In this document: positions 7,739-17,416 of the stretch, in pieces
Layout of the letters: each line of letters begins with the position of its first letter
Numbering within the stretch: position 1 is the stretch's first letter
NCBI GenBank assembly: GCA_017546805.1
Contig: JAFYRT010000032.1
Location: 77,574-116,023 of the forward strand
From: Muribaculaceae bacterium
GTDB taxonomy: Bacteria; Bacteroidota; Bacteroidia; Bacteroidales; G3-4614
Direction: 5' to 3'
Length of the DNA: 38,450 nt
Notes under the pieces: generated by a model
Databases searched by the model: none
Seen by the model: the letters and a program-made list of their open reading frames with translations, nothing else
What the model was told of the DNA's origin: nothing
Made by a program: the position numbers and the translations under genes

Positions 7739-8308
7739 ATGGACGAATACGTTTATGGCAAAAACAGTGTAGAGTTTGTTACTGTTTGCGTTGAATTTTG
7801 TGCATTGATTGAGGGTGCAAACAACCAAGAGAGAGTTGAATTTATTAATAAGGCTTCAAAAATTTTGCCTTTGCTATATATTAAAGCTTCGCTTATTACT
7901 CCCGAGGAGAGTTTTGTTGACTATCCCGAACGCTTTGTTTCGGAAGAGATGTATAATGCTGTTAAAAGTGGCATTGAGCAACAACTTGGACACAACGATG
8001 CTTATTTGGAGGTATTCATGGAGGGTATGCAATATAGCGACACTCCTATCACTGCTTTTATATCGGAAGATTTGGCTGATATTTGGCAACCTATTCGCGA
8101 CTTTTTGGAGATATACAGGCTTGGGGATGAAGATAACTCAAGAGCTGCATTAAGCGATTGCTTGGAGGCTTTCAAAGAGTATTGGGGTCAAAAATTGGTA
8201 AACGTTTTGCGTCCTTTACACTCTTTGCTCTACAACTCTGAGAGTTTGGAGAGCGACGAAGATTATGATATGGACTTTAACAACGAGGAGATTGATAATG
8301 AGTATTGA
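7739..8308 (+). CDS. DUF5063 family protein
   Basis: A 189-residue acidic, helical, soluble protein of a Bacteroidota family recognised as DUF5063; its function is unknown. There is no signal peptide or membrane span. The C-terminal ~25 residues are strongly acidic (ESLESDEDYDMDFNNEEI). It overlaps the next gene, a 3'-5' exonuclease, by 11 nt, so the two are probably made together and may act together in nucleic-acid metabolism; that link is inferred only. Confidence 0.8.
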   Translation: MDEYVYGKNSVEFVTVCVEFCALIEGANNQERVEFINKASKILPLLYIKASLITPEESFVDYPERFVSEEMYNAVKSGIEQQLGHNDAYLEVFMEGMQYSDTPITAFISEDLADIWQPIRDFLEIYRLGDEDNSRAALSDCLEAFKEYWGQKLVNVLRPLHSLLYNSESLESDEDYDMDFNNEEIDNEY

Positions 8309-8915
8309 GAATGTAAAAAACATATCAAACAATAATATAGATTCCAATCTTATAAAAATTTCGAAAGAGGATGTTGCCCTATTGGAAAAGGATTTTTTCG
8401 AGGGGAGAATAATTGTTATTCAGTCGAACGAGGAGGCTAAAAAGGCAATTGCTTATCTATCTGAATTTAAAAATGTTGGAATCGACACTGAGAGTAAACC
8501 CTCTTTTAAGAAAGGACGCCAAAATAAAATAGCTCTATTGCAAATTTCAACTGATGAATGTTGTTTTCTGTTCAGATTGAACATTATGGGACTCTCTCCT
8601 GAACTTGCAACATTCTTAGAAAACCCAAACATAACAAAGGTTGGACTGTCGCTTAAGAATGATTTCATGATGCTTCGCGGCATATCGGCATTCACACCAA
8701 AGGGCTTTGTTGATATTCAATCGATTGTAGATAATTATGGTATTGGAGAAAAGAGTTTGCAAAAGATATACGCAATTTTGTTTGGCAAGAAAATTTCAAA
8801 ATCGCAAAGATTGTCGAATTGGGAAGCTGACGTTTTAACAGATGCTCAAAAACGCTATGCTTCAACAGATGCTTGGGCTACACTTAGAATATACAAAAAA
8901 CTTTTATCGCTTTAA
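8298..8915 (+). CDS. 3'-5' exonuclease, RNase D-like DEDD family
   Basis: A 205-residue protein comprising a single exonuclease domain. Motif Exo I is GIDTES, Exo II lies in GLSLKNDFMML, and Exo III is YASTDAWATLRIY, which together supply the metal-binding DEDDy residues. The HRDC domains of true RNase D are absent. The chosen start (ATG at 8298, MSIENVKN) overlaps the end of DUF5063. A longer in-frame start at 8265 would lie well inside that gene. The substrate (DNA or RNA) cannot be told from sequence. Confidence 0.88.
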   Translation: MSIENVKNISNNNIDSNLIKISKEDVALLEKDFFEGRIIVIQSNEEAKKAIAYLSEFKNVGIDTESKPSFKKGRQNKIALLQISTDECCFLFRLNIMGLSPELATFLENPNITKVGLSLKNDFMMLRGISAFTPKGFVDIQSIVDNYGIGEKSLQKIYAILFGKKISKSQRLSNWEADVLTDAQKRYASTDAWATLRIYKKLLSL

Positions 8916-8983
8916 TTCCTATAATTAGTTAGTCAATAAAAACCTTTACCATTCTCATATGTTTATAACATACGTATGGTTAA

Positions 8984-9190
8984 ATGGTTATGATTAAACT
9001 TTACAATATTATCACCCTTATTCTTATTGCATATATAGCCGTAATGGCTTATTGGGCAAGAGATTTGATAATAATAGATAAGAACTATTTGGAGTTCTCG
9101 ATACTTATAGGTATCAGTCTGATTGCTATTTTTCTGCTAAGATACTCCATTAAACTGAGAGATAGAAAAAATAACGATGATGATGAGTAA
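8984..9190 (+). CDS. Small two-TM membrane protein
   Basis: A 68-residue hypothetical protein with two hydrophobic segments (about residues 5-24 and 37-54) and a charged C-terminal tail (RDRKNNDDDE), predicted to be in the inner membrane. No family was recognised. The start could also be the ATG at 8990. An imperfect inverted repeat (ACCAT...ATGTT/AACAT...ATGGT, 8949-8981) lies just upstream. It is convergent with the phosphodiesterase gene, 3 nt away. Confidence 0.65.
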   Translation: MVMIKLYNIITLILIAYIAVMAYWARDLIIIDKNYLEFSILIGISLIAIFLLRYSIKLRDRKNNDDDE

Positions 9191-9193
9191 CTT

Positions 9194-9691
9194 TTACTTC
9201 TCTTCAAGTTCAATTACCTCCAAATCTTTAAACTCTTTTCCGTCAATTGTAAAACGCACCAACGTTCTTACTTTATGAAATCCGTACACTCCAGCCGCCC
9301 CAGGGTTTATGTGTAATAGGTTTAGAGTTTTATCGTACACTACCTTTAGAATATGAGAGTGACCCGAGATAAAGAGTTGGGGCGGACGATGAAATATTTC
9401 GGGTAAAACCTCTTTTGCATAACGTCCGGGATAGCCTCCAATGTGGGTTATCCATACCGAAACATCTTCTATCTGAAACTTTTGATGCTTGACTGTTCGC
9501 AAACGAATTTCCTGCCCATCAATATTTCCATATACTGCACGAACGGGCTTTATTGCCTCCAATTTTGCAAGTACCTCCTCGGAACCTATATCTCCACAAT
9601 GCCATATCTCATCACACTCGGCAAAATGCGTTGCATAGCGTTCGTCCCAATATCCATGCGTATCAGATAATATCCCTACCCTTTTTGCCAT
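9194..9691 (-). CDS. YfcE/MJ0936 family metallophosphoesterase
   Basis: A 165-residue phosphodiesterase of the calcineurin-like fold. Its metal-binding motifs appear in order: DTH (ILSDTHG), GD (WHCGDIG), GN (VYGNIDG), H (THIGGYPG) and GHSH (ISGHSHI). The start is set at MAKRVGILSDTHG (9691). The longer frame from 9724 would begin upstream of a TATCTTCG promoter-like element at 9713-9720, so the longer version is unlikely to be transcribed whole. The physiological phosphodiester substrate is unknown. Confidence 0.9.
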   Translation of the reverse strand: MAKRVGILSDTHGYWDERYATHFAECDEIWHCGDIGSEEVLAKLEAIKPVRAVYGNIDGQEIRLRTVKHQKFQIEDVSVWITHIGGYPGRYAKEVLPEIFHRPPQLFISGHSHILKVVYDKTLNLLHINPGAAGVYGFHKVRTLVRFTIDGKEFKDLEVIELEEK

Positions 9692-9712
9692 ACCTTTTAT
9701 AAAGTTTGTATG

Positions 9713-9720
9713 CGAAGATA
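9713..9720 (-). promoter_or_regulatory. -7 like element that argues for the shorter phosphoesterase start
   Basis: TATCTTCG on the minus strand is a one-base variant of TAnnTTTG. It lies within the extended reading frame and upstream of the conserved start at 9691. No good -33 TTTG is visible. Confidence 0.4.
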
Positions 9721-9763
9721 ACATTTAAATTTGTTTTAAAGGTTCTATCTCAGTGCTTTTTTG

Positions 9764-9771
9764 TAATTTTG
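9764..9771 (+). promoter_or_regulatory. -7 element for the exchanger gene
   Basis: TAATTTTG matches TAnnTTTG exactly, 29 nt before the ATG at 9801. The -33 element is not evident. Confidence 0.5.
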
Positions 9772-9800
9772 CGAACTATTTAATTTTTAATAAATAAAGT

Positions 9801-10763
9801 ATGGATGTATTTCTTTCCGCAGGAGGTTTTATTTTAGGTATAGCACTTATTTTATATGGTGCTAATTTTCTTGTAAGAGGTGCTTCGGCTCTTGCTCGCA
9901 AATTTAATATAAGCGAACTTATTATTGGTTTAACAATTGTGGCCTTGGGTACGTCGTTGCCCGAATTGGTTATTAGTGTAGGATCTGCTATTAAAGGTTC
10001 TTCGGGTATTGCACTTGGTAATGTTGTAGGTAGTAATATCTTTAACGCTATGTTTATTTTGGGAATAACAGCTCTTATTACTCCCATTAGATTTAATGGT
10101 CGCATGTTATCAAGAGAATTGCCATTTAACTTGTTGGCATCAGTTGTTTTAATTCTTGTTGCCGGTAGCATGGTTATTGGCGGAAATGAAGATGGTTTTA
10201 TAAGCCAATACAGCGGTATGATTCTTTTGTGTTTCCTTGCTATATTTATTCGCTATACATTCTCTATTCCTAATGAGGATGGCAACGAAGAGGAGGTGGA
10301 ACTTCCCCTACCCATATGGAAAATTGCTCTGTTTGTTGTTATTGGATTAATAGCTCTTATTTTTGGAGGTAAAATTTTTGTAAGCAGTGCAACAGAGGTT
10401 GCCAGAATGTTAGGTATGAGCGAGGCTATTATTGGTATTACAATTGTTTCGGCAGGTAGCTCATTGCCCGAATTGGCTGTATCGGTAAATGCAGCACGCA
10501 AAGGAAATGTAAGTATTGCCTTGGGTAACGTTTTAGGTAGCAATATTCTTAATATATTCTTTATTTTGGGTTGCAGTGCTGCCATAACTCCAATATCACT
10601 AAACGGCTTCAGCCCCATTGATTTCTTTGTTCTTTTGGCTGCATCTGTTCTTGTATATATTGTTGGTAAGTTTGGTGGTAAAAACGTTATAAACCGATAC
10701 GAAGGTGCTGTTCTTACCTTAGGATATATTGCTTATACAACATATCTTATATTGAATGCTTAA
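9801..10763 (+). CDS. Calcium/sodium antiporter, CaCA family (YrbG-like)
   Basis: A 320-residue inner-membrane protein with about ten hydrophobic segments. It has the two inverted alpha-repeats of the CaCA family: GTSLPELVIS...GNVVGSNIFN in the first half and GSSLPELAVS...GNVLGSNILN in the second, which form the ion-binding core. A short acidic loop (NEDGNEEEVELP) joins the halves. This is the full length for YrbG-type exchangers. The ion (Na+/Ca2+ or another cation) is inferred from the family. It ends at a bidirectional terminator shared with groEL. Confidence 0.92.
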   Translation: MDVFLSAGGFILGIALILYGANFLVRGASALARKFNISELIIGLTIVALGTSLPELVISVGSAIKGSSGIALGNVVGSNIFNAMFILGITALITPIRFNGRMLSRELPFNLLASVVLILVAGSMVIGGNEDGFISQYSGMILLCFLAIFIRYTFSIPNEDGNEEEVELPLPIWKIALFVVIGLIALIFGGKIFVSSATEVARMLGMSEAIIGITIVSAGSSLPELAVSVNAARKGNVSIALGNVLGSNILNIFFILGCSAAITPISLNGFSPIDFFVLLAASVLVYIVGKFGGKNVINRYEGAVLTLGYIAYTTYLILNA

Positions 10764-10811
10764 GATGATTTTGTTAGTTGTACGGTGCTACGTGCCTTAG
10801 TTTATAGTAAA

Positions 10812-10849
10812 AAGAGGGTGACTAAAAGTAATTTTTTAGCCACCCTCTT
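10812..10849. terminator. Bidirectional intrinsic terminator between the exchanger and groEL
   Basis: AAGAGGGTG pairs with CACCCTCTT, and the inner CTAAAA pairs with TTTTAG. A- and T-rich runs are inside the stem and on both flanks. It lies between two convergent genes and can serve both. Confidence 0.85.
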
Positions 10850-10872
10850 GCTATTTATGGTAATTAGGAATA

Positions 10873-12537
<1,665 letters not shown>

Positions 12538-12542
12538 TTATA

Positions 12543-12815
12543 TTATTTTATGATTGCAAGAATGTCAGATTGACGCATGATAAGATATTTTACTCCATCA
12601 AACTCAACCTCTGTTCCTGAATATTTGCCATACAATACGTTATCGCCTTGTTTTACAACCATCTCCTCGTCTTTTGTTCCGTTACCTGTTGCAACTACTT
12701 CTCCTTGAAGAGGTTTCTCTTTTGCTGAATCAGGAATAATAATTCCGCTTACTGTTTTCTCTTGTACAGGCGCTGGTTTTACCAACACTCTGTCTGCTAA
12801 TGGTTTAATTTCCAT
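12543..12815 (-). CDS. groES: Co-chaperonin GroES (10 kDa)
   Basis: The 90-residue lid of the GroEL chamber. It starts [16 protein letters not shown], has the mobile-loop region [18 protein letters not shown]-type sequence (about residues 18-34), and ends in [11 protein letters not shown]. It is first in the groES-groEL operon. No CIRCE inverted repeat is seen upstream; instead there is a sigma-54-like sequence about 70 nt before the start. Confidence 0.98.
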   Translation of the reverse strand: MEIKPLADRVLVKPAPVQEKTVSGIIIPDSAKEKPLQGEVVATGNGTKDEEMVVKQGDNVLYGKYSGTEVEFDGVKYLIMRQSDILAIIK

Positions 12816-12884
12816 AATTATTGTTTTTTAATTTTATATATCTTTTAAATGTGTAAGAGTTTATTTACTTACGTTTATATCTAT

Positions 12885-12900
12885 ACCAATTCTGTGCCAA
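12885..12900 (-). promoter_or_regulatory. Sigma-54-like promoter sequence upstream of groES
   Basis: The minus strand reads TTGGCACAGAATTGGT: a good -24 half (TGGCAC), then, at the correct spacing of ten bases, GT where the -12 consensus has GC. The mismatch in -12 makes this tentative. The usual TAnnTTTG element was not found in this upstream region. Confidence 0.3.
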
Positions 12901-12937
12901 TTTTTTTATCTATTAAAATATGACAAAAAGACAGAAC

Positions 12938-12968
12938 AACGCAACCTTGCTACTGACAAGATTGCGTT
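12938..12968 (-). terminator. Intrinsic terminator for the PAP2 gene
   Basis: On the minus strand AACGCAA...TTGCGTT forms a 7-bp outer stem with an inner CTTG/CAAG pairing. A TCTTTTT run follows a few bases further on. It separates the PAP2 gene from groES, both on the minus strand. Confidence 0.65.
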
Positions 12969-13006
12969 TATTTATAACACATACCCTATATTTTTTGTTT
13001 TAGGTA

Positions 13007-14296
13007 CTAAAACATAACAGATGTTGTTGCTGTAAGGTATAGTTCGTGTTGTGGTTTTTCTGAAATATGTGACAAGAATTTAAGATGATAATCACACATT
13101 AATGATATGCGTAATTTCTCTGTTGCCAAAAATGCAAATGAACCTCCTGTTGTCATTGTTGCACTTCCGTTGTTTGTTGCAATATTGTAATTGCTCCACG
13201 ATGATCGGTTGTTGTATAGGTCATATCCAAAAAGAAGTTTTGACGATAATGCCCATCGTGAAGATAGTGGCACATCAAAATATGAACCTGCATTTAGAGA
13301 TAGAGTCTTTAGTCCATCTTCCAAAATTACATCGCCCTTTGCCATTATATTTTCACTAACTGTTGCTCTCATTCCCACTCCTACGTTTTTATGAGGGAAA
13401 TATGCTCCTTCTACTCCGACAACACTTCCGGGCTTTATTCTTAAGTTTTCTTTTGTAAGGTTGTCGCCCACAACAAATGATACTCCCGCCACTGTTGCAA
13501 AGAATGATGGTTTACGTCCATACTCCCAACGAGGGGTATCTTTTTGATACTTCAATCCTTTTTCTTTGAATATAAGGTCGGCAAAATAATATCCTAATTC
13601 GGCTGATACTACTCCTATTCCCGCTCCTACCAATACGTCGCTGAGCCAATGGCGTAAATTTAGCTGACGACCTACTGCTGTTGCCGATGCCAAAGCATAT
13701 GAGGTTATGGGTATCCATGGCGAAAGGTGACCAAACTCTTTATTCAACAGCGTTGCCGACATAAAGGCTGTTGCTGTGTGTCCTGATGGGAATGAATTGG
13801 TTGCTCCTCCTGTTGGTCGAGGCATTGTTATTGTATATTTCATCGTATTTACAGTGGCCGCCATAATTGCCGCTGCAAAAGCATCTGATACAAACATTCT
13901 TAACCACGATGAACGACCTTTTACTCCACATGCCTTCATTATATACTTGGCTGCCAATGGCGCATATTGAGTGTAATCATCGAAAGAGTTTTTAAAGGTT
14001 GAAGGGTATGGTCGCAAATAGTTTGAAAACCTGTTATCTTGAGGTTTTATGGCAAGTGCCGTTACTATAATAGGGACTCCAAAGCCTGCTATTTCAAATG
14101 CTTTTGATGATGATATTCTGTCAAATGCAGTTGTTTTATAGTAGACTTTACCCAAATCCCCCATTTTAGAATCAATGGTTTCAAGTTTTATTGTATCTGT
14201 AAATCTTATTGTAGAGGTTATGTTTGTATTTGGGTAATATGCAAATGCTTTTACTGTTACGAACAATAACAATAGTGTTATTATCTGTTTACGCAT
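13007..14296 (-). CDS. PAP2 superfamily phosphatase with C-terminal extra domain
   Basis: A 429-residue protein with an N-terminal signal sequence (about residues 1-19). The acid-phosphatase signature is complete: K153-x6-R160-P161, PSGH at 170-173 and R210-x5-H216 with WLSD. That implies a periplasm-facing lipid-phosphate phosphatase, such as an undecaprenyl-diphosphate or lipid A phosphatase. From about residue 240 an additional ~190 residues have the alternating pattern of a beta-rich, possibly barrel-like domain ending TATTSVMF. Many PAP2 enzymes lack such an extension. The substrate is not determinable from sequence. Confidence 0.85.
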   Translation of the reverse strand: MRKQIITLLLLFVTVKAFAYYPNTNITSTIRFTDTIKLETIDSKMGDLGKVYYKTTAFDRISSSKAFEIAGFGVPIIVTALAIKPQDNRFSNYLRPYPSTFKNSFDDYTQYAPLAAKYIMKACGVKGRSSWLRMFVSDAFAAAIMAATVNTMKYTITMPRPTGGATNSFPSGHTATAFMSATLLNKEFGHLSPWIPITSYALASATAVGRQLNLRHWLSDVLVGAGIGVVSAELGYYFADLIFKEKGLKYQKDTPRWEYGRKPSFFATVAGVSFVVGDNLTKENLRIKPGSVVGVEGAYFPHKNVGVGMRATVSENIMAKGDVILEDGLKTLSLNAGSYFDVPLSSRWALSSKLLFGYDLYNNRSSWSNYNIATNNGSATMTTGGSFAFLATEKLRISLMCDYHLKFLSHISEKPQHELYLTATTSVMF

Positions 14297-14323
14297 ATAA
14301 ATTATATTTTCAATGTTTTAGAC

Positions 14324-14331
14324 TACAAAAA
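14324..14331 (-). promoter_or_regulatory. -7 element for the PAP2 gene
   Basis: TATTTTTG on the minus strand matches TAnnTTTG, 27 nt before the ATG. A TTTC lies near the -33 position at slightly long spacing (21 nt). Confidence 0.45.
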
Positions 14332-14399
14332 TAGATAAAATAAACTATATTAGAAAATTAGTTTTATTTGTGTGGTATGTGTTATTTGTATATTGAAGG

Positions 14400-14568
14400 T
14401 AAACGTCGAATATACTACCGCTCGCTCAAAAAATATTCAAGCAAGCTTGATATTATTTTGCTCGCTTATTCTTTGATATTTGACTAAACGTCGAATATAC
14501 TACCGCTCGCTGTAAAATATTCAAGCAAGCTTGATATTATTTTGCTCGCTTATTGTTATATTTGTACT
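14400..14568. repeat. Tandem duplication of an ~85-bp unit upstream of recQ
   Basis: Two adjacent copies (14400-14484 and 14485-about 14568) start TAAACGTCGAATATACTACC. They share an internal inverted repeat (CAAGC-AA-GCTTG) and the end TTTTGCTCGCTTATT. They differ at a few positions, most in the last 20 bases. There it changes GATATTTG in copy one to TATATTTG in copy two, which makes a perfect -7 promoter element in the copy next to recQ. Confidence 0.85.
14557..14564 (+). promoter_or_regulatory. -7 element for recQ, inside the second repeat unit
   Basis: TATATTTG matches TAnnTTTG. A start of transcription near 14570 would exclude the upstream part of the long reading frame beginning at 14531. 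It favours a RecQ start at 14573, 14585 or 14588. Confidence 0.5.
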
Positions 14569-14584
14569 AATAATGTTGGATTAT

Positions 14585-16495
14585 ATGATGAGTGAAGAGA
14601 GAGATATTCATAGTGTTTTAAAACGATATTGGGGTTACGACTCTTTCCGCCCACTACAGGAGGATATTATAAACTCTGTTTTGGATGGCAAGGACACCTT
14701 GGGTCTTATGCCCACGGGTGGTGGAAAGTCGATAACTTTTCAGGTGCCTGCCCTTACTATGGACGGTACTGCTATCGTTGTGACTCCTCTTATCTCGTTG
14801 ATGAAAGACCAAGTTGACCACCTGAGAGATTTGAATATTAAGGCTACATACATTCACTCGGGAATGAGTAGAAGAGAGACTAATATTGCTCTTGAAAATT
14901 GCATTTTCGGTAATTATAAATTCTTGTATGTATCGCCCGAACGTCTTTCGAGTGAGATGTTCTTGGAGAAGTTCCGACAAATGAACATCTCAATGATTGT
15001 GGTGGATGAGGCACACTGTATTTCGCAGTGGGGTTACGACTTCAGACCTGCATATGTTAATATTGCAGATATCAGAAAGATTTTCCCCAAAGTTCCTGTT
15101 CTTGCTCTTACTGCCACTGCTACTCCCGACGTTATTAAAGATATTCAAAACAAACTTCTTTTTAAAGAGGAGAATGTTTTTACAAAGAGTTTTGCTCGTA
15201 AGAATATTGCATATGTTGTTCGCGATACCGAGGATAAGAGTGGCGAACTTATAAGAATTTTAAACCGAGTAAAAGGTAGTGCCATTGTTTATGTTCGTAA
15301 CCGTAAACGCACAAAGGAGGTTGCTTTGGAACTTCAAGAATGCGGTATATCTGCCGACTTTTTTCATGCCGGTTTAGGTAATGAAGACAAGAACAACAAG
15401 CAACAAAAGTGGAAAGATGACGAGTGTAGAGTTATTGTTGCAACTAATGCTTTTGGTATGGGTATTGACAAACCCGATGTAAGGGTTGTTGTTCATATGG
15501 ATTTACCCAACTCTCCTGAAGAGTATTTCCAAGAGGCAGGACGTGCAGGTCGCGATGGCAAAAAGGCGTACGCTGTTATTCTTTACTCTAAAAAAGACAA
15601 AACTAAGCTAAATAAACGTATTGCCGATTCATTCCCCGAAAAGGAGTTTATTGTCAAATGCTACGATGCTTTGTGCAACTATTACGAGATTGCTGTTGGT
15701 TCGGGTGAGGGGTTGGTTAAAGAGTTTGACATCAACAAATTCTGTTCTATTTTCAAATTCCCTGTTTTGGCAACATACAATGCAATTAAAATTGCAGAAC
15801 TGTGCGGATATGTGGAATATGTTGAGAATGTTGACAGCGCTGCAAGAATGATGTTTATGGTCGACCGCGAAGAGTTATATAATTGGCAAGGTACTCACCC
15901 AAATGAAGAGGTTGTTTTGGAGTGTGCCATGCGCTCGTATAGTGGCATGTTCTCGGAATATGCTTATATTAATGAAGATCAACTCTCTCGACGTTCGGCT
16001 CTTTCGCAAAGGGAGGTATGCGAGGCTCTGATATCGTTAAGCAGACAGAGAATTATTCACTATATCCCACGCAAACAAAACCCTTATATATATTTTCCGG
16101 TTCCAAGAGAGGCTACTAAATATGTGCATATAGGCAAAGATGTTTATGAGGAGCGTAAAGAGAGATTCTCTAAAAGGATTGAGAGCATGATTACATATGC
16201 CACTCATGATAAAAAATGTAGACAACTTCTGCTTTTGGAATACTTTGGAGAGAAAAGCGACAAATGTTGCAACGTATGCGACAACTGTCTTAAATCGGAT
16301 AATGAAGATGTTGACAAGAGAGAGTTCTCTGAAATTGAAAGGATGATAAATGAACTTCTCGAAAACAGACCTTGTAATATCAATCAGATTGTTAATGCCA
16401 TTCCTTTAGACAGGGAAAAGGTTATTGAGGTTGTACGCTTTTTGGTTGATGAGGAGTATATTGTTTACGATGAACCTTTGTATAGATTAAAATAA
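14585..16495 (+). CDS. recQ: ATP-dependent DNA helicase RecQ
   Basis: RecQ is a 3'-5' superfamily 2 helicase for recombination and fork repair. Motifs in order: the N-terminal FRPLQEDII Q-region motif, Walker A TGGGKS, DEAH in VVDEAHCISQWG, TATATPDV, FHAGL, and GMGIDKPDVR with the arginine finger motif QEAGRAGRDG. A zinc-binding RQC cysteine set follows (CRQLLLLEYF...CCNVCDNC). The C-terminal ~70 residues form a winged-helix-like segment in place of a typical HRDC. The start MMSEERDIH at 14585 is favoured by the promoter position; the in-frame sequence from 14531 is a hydrophobic read-through of the repeat. Confidence 0.93.
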   Translation: MMSEERDIHSVLKRYWGYDSFRPLQEDIINSVLDGKDTLGLMPTGGGKSITFQVPALTMDGTAIVVTPLISLMKDQVDHLRDLNIKATYIHSGMSRRETNIALENCIFGNYKFLYVSPERLSSEMFLEKFRQMNISMIVVDEAHCISQWGYDFRPAYVNIADIRKIFPKVPVLALTATATPDVIKDIQNKLLFKEENVFTKSFARKNIAYVVRDTEDKSGELIRILNRVKGSAIVYVRNRKRTKEVALELQECGISADFFHAGLGNEDKNNKQQKWKDDECRVIVATNAFGMGIDKPDVRVVVHMDLPNSPEEYFQEAGRAGRDGKKAYAVILYSKKDKTKLNKRIADSFPEKEFIVKCYDALCNYYEIAVGSGEGLVKEFDINKFCSIFKFPVLATYNAIKIAELCGYVEYVENVDSAARMMFMVDREELYNWQGTHPNEEVVLECAMRSYSGMFSEYAYINEDQLSRRSALSQREVCEALISLSRQRIIHYIPRKQNPYIYFPVPREATKYVHIGKDVYEERKERFSKRIESMITYATHDKKCRQLLLLEYFGEKSDKCCNVCDNCLKSDNEDVDKREFSEIERMINELLENRPCNINQIVNAIPLDREKVIEVVRFLVDEEYIVYDEPLYRLK

Positions 16496-16509
16496 TTTTG
16501 ATTTATATA

Positions 16510-16539
16510 TTTGAATATAGATTTTCAATTTTAAATTTG
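16510..16539 (+). promoter_or_regulatory. Bacteroidetes promoter for the DUF3298 lipoprotein operon
   Basis: TTTG (16510-16513), an 18-nt spacer, then TAAATTTG (16532-16539). A second -7 match, TACTTTTG, immediately follows at 16540-16547. It lies between the recQ stop and the lipoprotein ATG at 16578. Confidence 0.65.
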
Positions 16540-16577
16540 TACTTTTGTATATTACTTTATTAACTGTTCGATACGTT

Positions 16578-17405
16578 ATGAAGAGATTTTTTATACTTAT
16601 TTCTATTGCGGCAATTTGTTTTGGTTGTGTAAATAATTCAAACAAAGCCAACGAGAGTAAGATTACAGTGGAGAGTAATTTTCCCTCTGATAAATTGGAA
16701 TTTGCTTCGTTTATGGATACTACGGTATACCATATTGCAAACATCGATTCCATGCCTTGTTTGAATGTTACTTTTGATATTACATATCCTTTGGCTACAG
16801 GGGTTGCAGGAAACGACCAACTTCTAACAAAAGATTTTATCGCAAACTGTGTTGGTAAGGAGTATGCAAATAAATCATCTATTGAAGAAGCTGTAAAAGC
16901 ATTTACAAATAGCGAAATAAAGAGATATAAGAGTGAAGTTTGTGGCTCTACTCCTGAGAATAAAATTGTTGGAGAAATTTGGATGAACTACGAATATTAT
17001 GCAAAAAACAGTATTCTATATAATGCTCACGGTATTTTAAGTTACTCTTGCTATGTTTATACATTCACAGGTGGCGCGCATGGAATGAACACGACCTCGT
17101 GCTACGTTTATGACGTATACGAAAATCAAGAGATTGGAATTAACTCAATCTTTAAAGAGGAGTCATTACCCAATGTCCTTTCTCTTATAAAAGAACAACT
17201 TGCTCTTCATGAGGGTGCTGAAAGCATTGATATGAGTTATGTTAATGTAACAGAGAATTTCTATGCTGATGAAATAGGTATTCACTGGATATATAACCCC
17301 TATGAAATTGCTCCATATGCTGTTGGCTCTATCGAGGTGGTTCTACCCTACTCTAAAATTGAAAATTATTTCTTAGAAAACACTCCTATAAAAAGCATTT
17401 TATAA
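16578..17405 (+). CDS. DUF3298/RsiV-like lipoprotein
   Basis: A 275-residue predicted lipoprotein with lipobox CFGC (Cys17). The body has the features of DUF3298/RsiV-type proteins: a DUF4163-like N-terminal half with TFTGGAHGMNTTSCYVYD, then the C-terminal ADEIGIHWIYNPYEIAPYA...VVLPYSKIENYF segment. RsiV homologs bind lysozyme and control a sigma factor, but no ECF sigma gene lies here, so that role is not implied. The start at 16578 (MKRFFIL) gives a normal signal peptide and fits the promoter. rsmG follows after 11 nt. Confidence 0.85.
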   Translation: MKRFFILISIAAICFGCVNNSNKANESKITVESNFPSDKLEFASFMDTTVYHIANIDSMPCLNVTFDITYPLATGVAGNDQLLTKDFIANCVGKEYANKSSIEEAVKAFTNSEIKRYKSEVCGSTPENKIVGEIWMNYEYYAKNSILYNAHGILSYSCYVYTFTGGAHGMNTTSCYVYDVYENQEIGINSIFKEESLPNVLSLIKEQLALHEGAESIDMSYVNVTENFYADEIGIHWIYNPYEIAPYAVGSIEVVLPYSKIENYFLENTPIKSIL

Positions 17406-17416
17406 ACTATTGAATT

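Noticed and set aside
12816-13006. CIRCE operator upstream of groES
   Set aside because: No TTAGCACTC-N9-GAGTGCTAA or close variant could be found on either strand.
14400-14568. CRISPR-like repeat
   Set aside because: Only two adjacent 85-bp copies with no variable spacers and no cas genes nearby.
14531-14584. Extension of RecQ by a hydrophobic N-terminal segment from a TTG start
   Set aside because: The extension is read from the repeat unit and lies across the predicted promoter; RecQ is cytosolic and needs no such segment.
16578-17405. Anti-sigma factor RsiV
   Set aside because: The DUF3298-like region is shared, but there is no transmembrane anti-sigma layout and no sigma-factor gene adjacent; it is a lipoprotein.
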